From a virus, in IMG/VR virus record IMGVR_UViG_3300010885_018384, positions 1 through 49,850 of that record: 49,850 bases of DNA. One strand, 5' to 3'. The notes under the pieces were generated by a model. That model was not told where the DNA came from. It searched no databases and was given only the letters and a program-made list of their open reading frames with translations. How positions within the stretch are numbered: position 1 is the stretch's first letter; each line of letters begins with the position of its first letter. Shown here piece by piece: positions 7,113 through 13,987 of the stretch. The translations under genes were made by a program, and so were the position numbers.

Positions 7113-8472
7113 CTTTACAATAGTTATAAAAGGCAGCTAGACTAGGAAATGTAATAGAAAAATTTGTACCGCGGCGGCGATCATATTCAGTGAACCAATT
7201 ATAAAAATCTTTGCGGCCTTCTTTTAATTTTTCTTCAGAATATACAGTTGTTTCCATATAGTCAACAACTCTCCTAAACTTCTCATATTCTAAATTTGTA
7301 AACTTATCTTTACTTAAATCGTCAATGTTTTCTTTTATATATTTGAGATGATTATACATATGCGGCATGAATCTTGCCTTTGGCAGTATATTCATATCGT
7401 ACTGCAAAGGTTCTTTTAGGTAAGGAGTATCAAAGCGTATTCTGTGCCCGTTAATGCCTTCGGCGAATTGATACTTTGTTCTCAATTTTAATATCTTCAT
7501 TAACAGGCTTTTGAAGTTTGTAACTGTTAATACATTAAAAGTAACCATAAATGTTATCGGTAATGAGGTCTTTGTTAAAAATGCATCTAGATTATTTTCC
7601 CATACTTCGAGGTCTAGGCCTGTTCTAATATACTCAGCTGCTGAACCCCAGGTATCTATACTGGTAAACAGTTTAAAATTTTTAATTTTTTTGTTTTCAA
7701 CAAGGTTGTTGATCTTTTCTACTAATCTTTCTATAAGCACCGGCTTGACTCCTAGATTACTATTGATGTTTAGTTCTAAATTAGGAAGAGGATTCTCGGC
7801 AAGGTCGTCTAATAACTTCCAGGTGCTTTTTTGTAGTAAAGGTTCGCCGCCTGTGATTCTCAATATGTTTAGAGTCTTACTAACTTCTGGCCACCAGCGC
7901 CACCATGCTTCTACATAGGGATTGGTATCTTCTTCGTAGACTTTAAACCAGTTGATATCGTTGCGATGATTCTTGACCATATCATACGGCCCAAAGTCTT
8001 TGATCTCTTTGTGATAGGCGCTGCTGTGTTTGGGATGGCAGTAGCCGCATTTAAAATTACATTCATTACCAAAACTAACTTCAATATATTCTGGATTAAT
8101 ATTTTGATCCCATGGTCCTGTTTTAATCTCTTCAAATCTTTCCGGAGTGTATATTGTGCTGTTACGTTCTTTACGATCGCTAACATAATCACTGCCCATT
8201 TCTTCAATGTTCCAACAATACTGGCAACCACTGGGCTTACCGCCGTTCAGCATTTCCAATCTTTCTAACTTTTTTTGACTGGTATTGTGTAGTGCGCTAG
8301 CATCAATAGCTAATTCTTCTAAAGGAATTTTGTGAGGGCGGGGATGATAGCAACTGTGAGTTTCTCCAGTCTGCAAATATATAGTGGTGTGATGCCACTT
8401 GGCCATGCAGAATGTAGGCGAAATTTCATTCATTATGGGAATAAATTTGTTAATTCTGTTTACAGTGTTCAT
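7105..8472 (-). CDS. Radical SAM protein, twitch-domain type
   Basis: A 455-residue protein with the 4Fe-4S/SAM motif C138-x3-C142-x2-C145 (ECNFKCGYC) and the SAM-binding TGGEPLL. A second cysteine set lies before it: C22 and C41 (FCMAKWHH, then SCYHPRP), plus C83 and C86 (GCQYCW). This layout, with auxiliary cysteines N-terminal to the core, is that of the 'twitch domain-containing radical SAM protein' group common in marine phages; the substrate of that group is not known to me. AAGGA 8 nt before the ATG at 8472 supports this start over the internal ATG at 8433. It overlaps the upstream gene by 23 bp. It could modify a sugar or a peptide side chain. No precursor-peptide gene is visible nearby. 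Confidence 0.85.
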   Translation of the reverse strand: MNTVNRINKFIPIMNEISPTFCMAKWHHTTIYLQTGETHSCYHPRPHKIPLEELAIDASALHNTSQKKLERLEMLNGGKPSGCQYCWNIEEMGSDYVSDRKERNSTIYTPERFEEIKTGPWDQNINPEYIEVSFGNECNFKCGYCHPKHSSAYHKEIKDFGPYDMVKNHRNDINWFKVYEEDTNPYVEAWWRWWPEVSKTLNILRITGGEPLLQKSTWKLLDDLAENPLPNLELNINSNLGVKPVLIERLVEKINNLVENKKIKNFKLFTSIDTWGSAAEYIRTGLDLEVWENNLDAFLTKTSLPITFMVTFNVLTVTNFKSLLMKILKLRTKYQFAEGINGHRIRFDTPYLKEPLQYDMNILPKARFMPHMYNHLKYIKENIDDLSKDKFTNLEYEKFRRVVDYMETTVYSEEKLKEGRKDFYNWFTEYDRRRGTNFSITFPSLAAFYNYCKDE

Positions 8473-9526
8473 GGAATTTTTCCTTTAGCCATTCGAAATC
8501 ATTTATTTTTATTAATTCTATTAGATTGCCTACATTTTTGCTGCCAAATTCTTTTCCAGCTTTGGCGCCGGCAATAGCATATTCACCAAATGGTTTATTC
8601 CTTCCTGTGGAACACCAAACCATTAATCGCATTTCTGTATCTTCATCGTAGGTGTTATCAATAACTCTACTGGCTAGCTTAACACATTCTCTAAAAGCAC
8701 TGCGCCAGGTGCTAAACTCATCTGTATTAAATACTGTAACATTGCTGATCCTGCTTACCGCTTTAAATTTACTGCTGATACTGGTTGTCATATCGGCTGT
8801 AGTAGTATCCATTTCTAGAGTAAGCGTTGTTGGTAATAACTTAACACCACCGTAACCGTAGATCAATCCATTAACAGGATTTTTACTTCTCCATACCCAA
8901 ACAGTTGTGTGTTTTTCTAAAAGATTACCGGCATCATAATGTGGAAAATATATTGTCTCAAAGTTAAAATTTTCTACTAATTCTGCATCCGCATCTACCA
9001 CCCAAAACATGTCTGTTCTAGCTAATTTTGCTGCGGCAATGTGGGCATTGTGTATACCTTTTACACCGTGTACTCTTTTAGCATCTGGTCTTTTTAATTT
9101 TAACTTTTTGTAATTAGCATCTGCATTAGGTTCGTCGTAACTGATAAACACAACATCATAGGGTTTAGGATTGCTTGCTACAATATCTAATTCTTTTTTA
9201 TTAAAATAAAATCTATGATCAAATTCTTTCTGTATGATGGTTGCTGATTTAGGAAACAGACAAATTCCGTCTCTAACAGATTGATTTAAAAATACATGAA
9301 TATATTCTTCATCCCATTTTTCTACACGATAATCAAATACAAAATCTTCTGCTACAATTAAATCATCCCACACCAGCCAAAAGAATTTTGTAAATGATTT
9401 TTTCTTAATATCATCTATGGTTTTTACATTTTCAATTTTTTGTGCGCGAGGAAATTGTTGACGAAACTGCTGCCAATCTTGTTCATCAATTTGTTGTTTG
9501 CTTACATAAAAAATATCGTAGATCAT
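8450..9526 (-). CDS. Glycosyltransferase-like protein with SYDEPNAD and DXD motifs (tandem paralogue B)
   Basis: A 358-residue protein. Residues 122-345 are clearly paralogous to the gene just upstream: SYDEPNAD (129-136), RVHGVKG (151-157), VVDAD with a DXD motif (178-180), NPVNGLIYGYGG, TWRSAFRECVKL and FGEYAIAGAKAG. The DXD motif after a hydrophobic strand is what GT-A fold enzymes use to bind metal and nucleotide sugar. The extra N-terminal 120 residues contain a degenerate-looking LVWDDL/FVFDY segment absent from paralogue A. The start ATG forms an ATGA overlap with the stop of paralogue A, so the two are coupled. Acceptor and donor unknown. I recognise the family from marine phages but without a defined substrate. 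Confidence 0.75.
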   Translation of the reverse strand: MIYDIFYVSKQQIDEQDWQQFRQQFPRAQKIENVKTIDDIKKKSFTKFFWLVWDDLIVAEDFVFDYRVEKWDEEYIHVFLNQSVRDGICLFPKSATIIQKEFDHRFYFNKKELDIVASNPKPYDVVFISYDEPNADANYKKLKLKRPDAKRVHGVKGIHNAHIAAAKLARTDMFWVVDADAELVENFNFETIYFPHYDAGNLLEKHTTVWVWRSKNPVNGLIYGYGGVKLLPTTLTLEMDTTTADMTTSISSKFKAVSRISNVTVFNTDEFSTWRSAFRECVKLASRVIDNTYDEDTEMRLMVWCSTGRNKPFGEYAIAGAKAGKEFGSKNVGNLIELIKINDFEWLKEKFHEHCKQN

Positions 9527-10419
9527 CTTAAGTATGTGTTAGTGAGTTTAATTGTTTCTTCATAAAGATCTAGTGTATATTTGCTTTGAGCTGAGTCTAG
9601 ATAAGGATAATCAAATCCCATTCCCCGTTTAATTTGTTCCCCTAGAGATTTAATTTCGTCTACTAGACCAATACCCTTGTCGTCTTCGTAGGGCTTACCA
9701 TATTGAAAATACATGTCTTTTAACATTTCAAAATCTCGCACATCAACATAGTTCCATTGGGTACAATTAGTCATCCACTGCCCGAGTCTTGCACCATATA
9801 CAGCATATAGTCCATTTTCTTCGTGTGCGCCAACTGTGCTCCATACTTTTAGTCTATGAAGATTATGCCACCACACTCGTTCTTTTATCTCGTCAGCGGG
9901 AATACGCACACCGTCAAGCAGAGTCATCTTAACACCTTCACGAAATCCTGCTCTCCACGCCTGAAATGGCGATCCTGTAATAACTGTTTCGCTGTAACAT
10001 TCAGCAAACTGTTTGTATCCTGCTTCCCAACAAAAGTCTACCTGCGCACGATCACTATCACTGGCTTCGTGACTCCGCATGTTAAGGATAAAATCTTTAC
10101 GCCATATTTTTAGGCCGCCATTGCCGTACAATAATCCATTGATACGATTTCTAGCTAACCAACTGTAGACCTGTATGTCATTGTTGTCAGGATCAAATCC
10201 TAGATTAAAAAATCTATTGTCAACAATATTGTCTGCATCAACAGTAATAACCCAATCCGTTTCGCTAAGTTCTGCTGCGGCTTTGTGTGCGGCATCACTG
10301 CCTTTTACACCGTGAATACGCTTGGCCCAGGGCACCTTGTTGCATAGGTCAGCATAGTGCTGATCAGCGTTGGGCTCATCATAACTTAAAAAAACAATAT
10401 CAAGCTCTAGTGTCTTCAT
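9523..10419 (-). CDS. Glycosyltransferase-like protein with SYDEPNAD and DXD motifs (tandem paralogue A)
   Basis: A 298-residue protein. Its key motifs are LSYDEPNAD (11-19), RIHGVKG (34-40), ITVDADN with the DXD at 61-63, RINGLLYGNGGLKIW, AWRAGFREGVKM and LYAVYGARLG. The protein resembles a GT-A type glycosyltransferase and is followed by a longer paralogue. I place the start at the ATG at 10419; a TTG at 10434 in the same frame would add five residues, but neither has a good ribosome-binding site. The gene starts within the last 20 bp of the 200-residue gene. A DAD motif in a paralogue pair suggests sequential transfer steps to one glycan (inference). Confidence 0.75.
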   Translation of the reverse strand: MKTLELDIVFLSYDEPNADQHYADLCNKVPWAKRIHGVKGSDAAHKAAAELSETDWVITVDADNIVDNRFFNLGFDPDNNDIQVYSWLARNRINGLLYGNGGLKIWRKDFILNMRSHEASDSDRAQVDFCWEAGYKQFAECYSETVITGSPFQAWRAGFREGVKMTLLDGVRIPADEIKERVWWHNLHRLKVWSTVGAHEENGLYAVYGARLGQWMTNCTQWNYVDVRDFEMLKDMYFQYGKPYEDDKGIGLVDEIKSLGEQIKRGMGFDYPYLDSAQSKYTLDLYEETIKLTNTYLR

Positions 10420-11002
10420 AGGTGTACTTGTCAAAAATTCGTCGTGTGTAAATGCTAAACTTTTCTGGCAATGCCAGCGTAAATCTCTGTGGATACTTTA
10501 CCAGTTCGTTGACATTAAAACTGATCATTTCTTGTAGCACATTGGGATCATTGTATTCTGTTATTAAAAATACCATGTCCTGATCGCCTTGCCATTCTAT
10601 GGTTTTCAGCAAAGGATTGATCTTGAATGTCAACAGAGTGTCCGTTCTATCGTATTCTATGCTAACATCAGGTTTGGAAATCTTACTCCATTTCTTATCA
10701 ACGACTCTGTGTAACACATCGTCTATTTTAGTAAGACCTGTTATTGAAGCAAGATTTACTTTTATAACTCTACCGGAGATCACGTCTACTTTGTAATGCC
10801 GTAGCGTTTCTCCGCGCTCATATATGCCTAATGCAACATCGAGATCAACCTGTATTTTGTTTTTGTTATGATCAACAACTGGACCTGGATGCAATGCTAT
10901 GACATTTCCGTCAAGGTCAAATTCAAAGAAATAAGTTTCTTCCAAAACTTCTAGTGTTTTTATCCACTCGTCAAAAGGAGCAAGGTCTAGTTTTTCTTCC
11001 AT
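10400..11002 (-). CDS. Uncharacterised protein of the modification island
   Basis: A 200-residue protein I do not recognise. It is predicted from its alternating pattern to be mostly beta strand in the middle (FFEFDLDGNVIALH, HYKVDVISGRVIKVNL, MVFLITEYND). It has no signal peptide, membrane helix or cysteine cluster. A strong AGGAG lies 5 nt before the ATG at 11002. The gene overlaps the preceding glycosyltransferase by 16 bp and the following one by about 20 bp. Its fixed place between two pairs of glycosyltransferases suggests an accessory or acceptor protein of the same pathway, but this is only context. Confidence 0.7.
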   Translation of the reverse strand: MEEKLDLAPFDEWIKTLEVLEETYFFEFDLDGNVIALHPGPVVDHNKNKIQVDLDVALGIYERGETLRHYKVDVISGRVIKVNLASITGLTKIDDVLHRVVDKKWSKISKPDVSIEYDRTDTLLTFKINPLLKTIEWQGDQDMVFLITEYNDPNVLQEMISFNVNELVKYPQRFTLALPEKFSIYTRRIFDKYTYEDTRA

Positions 11003-11823
11003 GCTATCTCCTCTAACATACTAACAAGTTCGTCTGTGATTATGTCTTTTTCAACATAATGAACAATGTCAGTCTGTTGATAATTTCCAATCTTTAAGCT
11101 GCCGTCACCTTTGAGATAAAATCCCACTTGGTCAGTCACACGATCAGCATCCCAGGGCCAATTTTGTACCTGGGGTTTGAGGTGTACTACTCTAGGAAAA
11201 TCCAAAGGGTAAGCCATTTCGCTGTCAATGTCCAGCAGCTTTGCCGCTAGAGCAAACGCTTCATCTGTGCCTATGACTTTGGGAACATGATTACTTAGGT
11301 ACAGGTTTTTAAATTCTTGTGGGTTGATAAAGATCTGACGGGCAAGTTCAAAGAATTCTTTACCACTGTCTTTTTTGAAGAATGTCCACATTGAATACAG
11401 ATTAGGCAAATCGTTTTTGGTAAATGCCTTGCGGTAAACATCACTAGTGACAACTTCACCTCTAAATGTAAACACACGGTTGGCCACATATAGGTCTGTG
11501 TTTTCCACAAAGTAATCAATCCAGTGACTGTAATCTCTAAGGAACAACATGTCTGCATCTAGGCAAACTGTGTGTTCCCAGGGTGTTACAGCATCCATCC
11601 ACGAACGGCCATCCCAAAATTTCTGTTCAGGCCATTCTATAACCTTGTCGAATACCCACGGACTAGTTAAACTATCAACTGATGTTTTGTCATTGATCAC
11701 TAATGCTACTCGATCATAGCCTAATTTTTGTGTATTTTTAATGCTTAGAGCTAGAGCGTAGGCCAACTTGAGATAGTCTATGTCGGGATGGGCCGCTACA
11801 AATATTAGGTATCCAAAGTTCAT
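10987..11823 (-). CDS. Glycosyltransferase with DXD motif (GT8-like), PDIDY paralogue 2
   Basis: A 278-residue protein. It opens with a Rossmann-like strand (MNFGYLIFVAAHPDIDY) and has CLDADMLFL with a DXD at 89-91, the metal/nucleotide-sugar site of GT-A enzymes. A late DFPRVVHLKPQ segment is consistent with the His that closes GT8-type active sites (inference). An in-frame start six codons upstream (11841) exists, but the ATG at 11823 is chosen because it has GGAG five bases upstream and makes an ATGA overlap with the previous stop. It shares PDIDY and overall layout with the preceding gene, so the two are probably ancient paralogues. Donor and acceptor unknown. Confidence 0.8.
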   Translation of the reverse strand: MNFGYLIFVAAHPDIDYLKLAYALALSIKNTQKLGYDRVALVINDKTSVDSLTSPWVFDKVIEWPEQKFWDGRSWMDAVTPWEHTVCLDADMLFLRDYSHWIDYFVENTDLYVANRVFTFRGEVVTSDVYRKAFTKNDLPNLYSMWTFFKKDSGKEFFELARQIFINPQEFKNLYLSNHVPKVIGTDEAFALAAKLLDIDSEMAYPLDFPRVVHLKPQVQNWPWDADRVTDQVGFYLKGDGSLKIGNYQQTDIVHYVEKDIITDELVSMLEEIAWKKN

Positions 11824-12680
11824 ATTAACTCCAGAAGACAATGGGCGTTTCTGATTATGCTTTGTTTATTCATAATATGAACATCAGTACCCTTGGTTGT
11901 AGCAGCCCAAAAACTTGCAACATCATTGGGTTGGCTGACTAGGAATGTCAGCCTATCGTTGTCAATACTGTGTAAAATGTCTTTGTCAAACACAGTAAGG
12001 ATAGGTGGTAATGTATAGGCAAACTCAGTTTCAAATCCATTCATGATGTGTTTAGCAACACTGAAGGCAATGTCATTTCTAAACTGCTTGGGATTAAAAC
12101 GAAACAGATCTGCATAGTAAATATAATTGTCTTTGACAAAGTCTACCAGTTTAAAAAAGAATTCACTTTCTGCACTCTTGTCAAACATCACTGTTGTTGC
12201 CCAGAACATGTGTACTCCTGTTTCGCTTACCCGGCTGTCTAGAATACTGCCACGCTCTCCGGTAAGGTCTGTCATGCTATGTCCCATCATCACAGGGGCA
12301 TCTACTGACCAATACTCATTTAACTTATTAGAAAAAATTAGGTAGTCGCTGTCTATTAATAGAGTTTGATCGTAGGGGCTAAGTTCCCACACGCTGTATC
12401 TATTTGAATTTATAAATGGAATAATCTTGCTTTCAAATCCATCGTGTAAATTTCTTACATTCTTAGTGTACGGTCGAGCCACTTCTATAATTTGATCAAA
12501 CACTTCCTGTGCCTTGACCAATATGCCTGACTCTCTCAGCCAATCCAGTGTTCCAAGATCTGTTGCCAAACTTACAGGAACGCCAAGATTCTTTTTGGCA
12601 AGTCCACCTGCAATTGTGGCCATTAAGCCATAATCAATGTCAGGGCTATTGTGGGCGAATATCAGTACGCCCCGAGTCAT
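11820..12680 (-). CDS. Glycosyltransferase-like protein with DSD motif, PDIDY paralogue 1
   Basis: A 286-residue protein. It begins with GVLIFAHNSPDIDY, then ELSPYDQTLLIDSDYLIF, where D110-S-D112 is a DXD-type metal site after a hydrophobic strand. The general plan (N-terminal Rossmann strand, DXD near residue 110, central W-containing segment) is that of GT-A fold enzymes. It is the first gene of the modification island, and its ATG overlaps the stop of the conserved 116-residue gene (ATGA), so it is tied to the end of the tail-fibre operon. Family number cannot be fixed from motifs alone. Confidence 0.75.
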   Translation of the reverse strand: MTRGVLIFAHNSPDIDYGLMATIAGGLAKKNLGVPVSLATDLGTLDWLRESGILVKAQEVFDQIIEVARPYTKNVRNLHDGFESKIIPFINSNRYSVWELSPYDQTLLIDSDYLIFSNKLNEYWSVDAPVMMGHSMTDLTGERGSILDSRVSETGVHMFWATTVMFDKSAESEFFFKLVDFVKDNYIYYADLFRFNPKQFRNDIAFSVAKHIMNGFETEFAYTLPPILTVFDKDILHSIDNDRLTFLVSQPNDVASFWAATTKGTDVHIMNKQSIIRNAHCLLELI

Positions 12681-13027
12681 AGATCCAATAACTTTTCAAC
12701 TGTTCTACTAGATTTGATCTTTTGGTAATCTTCATAGTATTCATAGGTAGCAGTAAAGTACCTGTCTATGATTTCATCTTTGAACATCTGTAGGTCAGCT
12801 ACGAGTACTGGATTTCCATTTTCATCAATAAAGGGTACATTTTCCGTACGGCCTTGATCAATCAGCATCTGCACAAATACAATGAGCTCACGATTAATTT
12901 TGAACAGACCTCCGGCATGGCCGTAGGTTAGCTTTGCAGCAATTTTTTCTTTAAGGGTTTTTCTCTGGATAGCTAGAGTCTGTCGATAATTGGCAAACTC
13001 AAGAGCCTTAGATAATCTGTCGTCCAT
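12677..13027 (-). CDS. Conserved T4-like marine phage protein, unknown function
   Basis: A 116-residue, highly charged, mainly helical protein (DDRLSKALEFANYRQTL, then INRELIVFVQMLIDQG, ENGNPVLVADLQMFKDEI). I recognise it as a conserved small protein of T4-like cyanophages with no known role. Two good translation signals are seen: GGAG 6 nt before the ATG, and a 57-bp leader, the longest gap of the minus-strand block, containing a hairpin and a late-promoter-like motif. It links the fibre genes to the glycosyltransferases. Either a virion assembly factor or a regulator is possible. Confidence 0.75.
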   Translation of the reverse strand: MDDRLSKALEFANYRQTLAIQRKTLKEKIAAKLTYGHAGGLFKINRELIVFVQMLIDQGRTENVPFIDENGNPVLVADLQMFKDEIIDRYFTATYEYYEDYQKIKSSRTVEKLLDL

Positions 13028-13037
13028 TTGATCTCCG

Positions 13038-13057
13038 AATAAACATAGCTGTTTATT
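13038..13057 (-). promoter_or_regulatory. Perfect 7-bp inverted repeat in the leader of the 116-residue gene
   Basis: AATAAAC-ATAGCT-GTTTATT (plus strand) forms a 7-bp stem with a 6-nt loop, lying between the stop of the 297-residue fibre gene and the ribosome-binding site at about 13033-13036. There is no run of U after it on the minus-strand transcript, so it is not a standard terminator. It could be a processing site or mRNA stabiliser. Confidence 0.3.
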
Positions 13058-13061
13058 TACC
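13054..13061 (-). promoter_or_regulatory. Late-promoter-like motif GGTAAATA
   Basis: GGTAAATA on the minus strand, 26 nt before the ATG at 13027, differs by one base from the T4-like late consensus NATAAATA. The same eight bases occur upstream of the gp6 gene (43786-43793). Confidence 0.35.
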
Positions 13062-13084
13062 AGCTAGTCTAAGAGGCCAAAATA

Positions 13085-13978
13085 TTATCCGCCTGTTATT
13101 GCGCCTGCTGAAACACTAGAATAAGTATAACTGGTCCAAGTACCGCTAGGAGTAAGAGCGTGGCCGCCTGTAGGGAAAGTAATTTCAACTGAATAATCTA
13201 ATGTGCCGTCTACAATGTCTTCCGGTGCAGGGGGTTCGCCGGGAGATGGGTCAACATAGGGGTCAACCCAAGTTAATGTAAAATAAAATATGCTGGCTGC
13301 TCCTGCAGAATTATTTACATTAGTTTTAGCTTTGATATTGTAGGTATTAGATGCATACGGAGCACTTGAAAATATAGAATACAGACTTGAATCAGTAGTA
13401 GTCCATCCATAAACACTGCTACCACCAAATTCTTGAGTGCCTGCAGACGATAATAAACTACTCCAAGAAGCATTTTGTGCTGAAGCTGCGCCGCCCGTTC
13501 TTGAGCTAGCAAATCGTATTTTCCCGCCACCGTTCCAAAAATATCTTGCTTGGTCTGCACTTGAAAAATTAAGAGTGTATATAGCAGATACAGAACTAAC
13601 CCACGAACTTGCTCTAGAATTGCCGCCAGCAGACGCTGTAGATTTTCTAGAACTGTGACAATTAAACCTATCACTGTCAACTGTGGCTGCATATGGAATA
13701 AATGCATTAGGGTCTGTAGAATTAATTATGTCACCTGCAACATTGCCAGCTAGACTAAGTGCAGCAGCCGAACCGTTCTGATGAGCACTAGCATTTAAAA
13801 GATCGTAACGAATGTTGTTAAAATCGTTGGCTGTGATAGTATCACCTACATTTTTTGTAGAGCCAAATGTAGTTTGTCCATATCCTCGGGTGGCTGAGCC
13901 TGTACCCATGACATTAAATCCAGTGCCATAGGGAGTGCTAACATCTGTTGCAAGTGCGGTGGTTCCTGATCCTGCCAT
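13085..13978 (-). CDS. Minor tail fibre / virion structural protein with ARYFWN motif
   Basis: A 297-residue Gly/Ser/Thr/Ala-rich protein. GDTITANDFNNIRYDLLNA (45-63) followed by HQNG, and ADQARYFWNGGGKI (141-154), are signatures I recognise from a family of marine myovirus tail fibre proteins. The C-terminal third (FYFTLTWVDPYV..., then a Pro-rich PSPGEPPAPED linker and a final beta-rich segment) looks like an add-on beta domain. AAGGA six bases before the ATG supports the start. It is the last fibre gene of the array and lacks the shared N-terminal domain of its neighbours, so it may attach differently. Confidence 0.75.
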   Translation of the reverse strand: MAGSGTTALATDVSTPYGTGFNVMGTGSATRGYGQTTFGSTKNVGDTITANDFNNIRYDLLNASAHQNGSAAALSLAGNVAGDIINSTDPNAFIPYAATVDSDRFNCHSSRKSTASAGGNSRASSWVSSVSAIYTLNFSSADQARYFWNGGGKIRFASSRTGGAASAQNASWSSLLSSAGTQEFGGSSVYGWTTTDSSLYSIFSSAPYASNTYNIKAKTNVNNSAGAASIFYFTLTWVDPYVDPSPGEPPAPEDIVDGTLDYSVEITFPTGGHALTPSGTWTSYTYSSVSAGAITGG

Positions 13979-13987
13979 TTCTTATCC

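Noticed and set aside
10420-10434. TTG start at 10434 for the first SYDEPNAD protein
   Set aside because: It adds five residues with no ribosome-binding site; the ATG at 10419 directly precedes the first conserved strand.
7105-12680. RiPP (modified peptide) biosynthesis cluster around the radical SAM gene
   Set aside because: No small precursor-peptide gene, leader peptidase or transporter is present; the neighbours are mostly transferases for sugars.
13038-13057. Rho-independent terminator after the last fibre gene
   Set aside because: The stem is AT-rich and short, and no U-run follows it on the minus-strand transcript.
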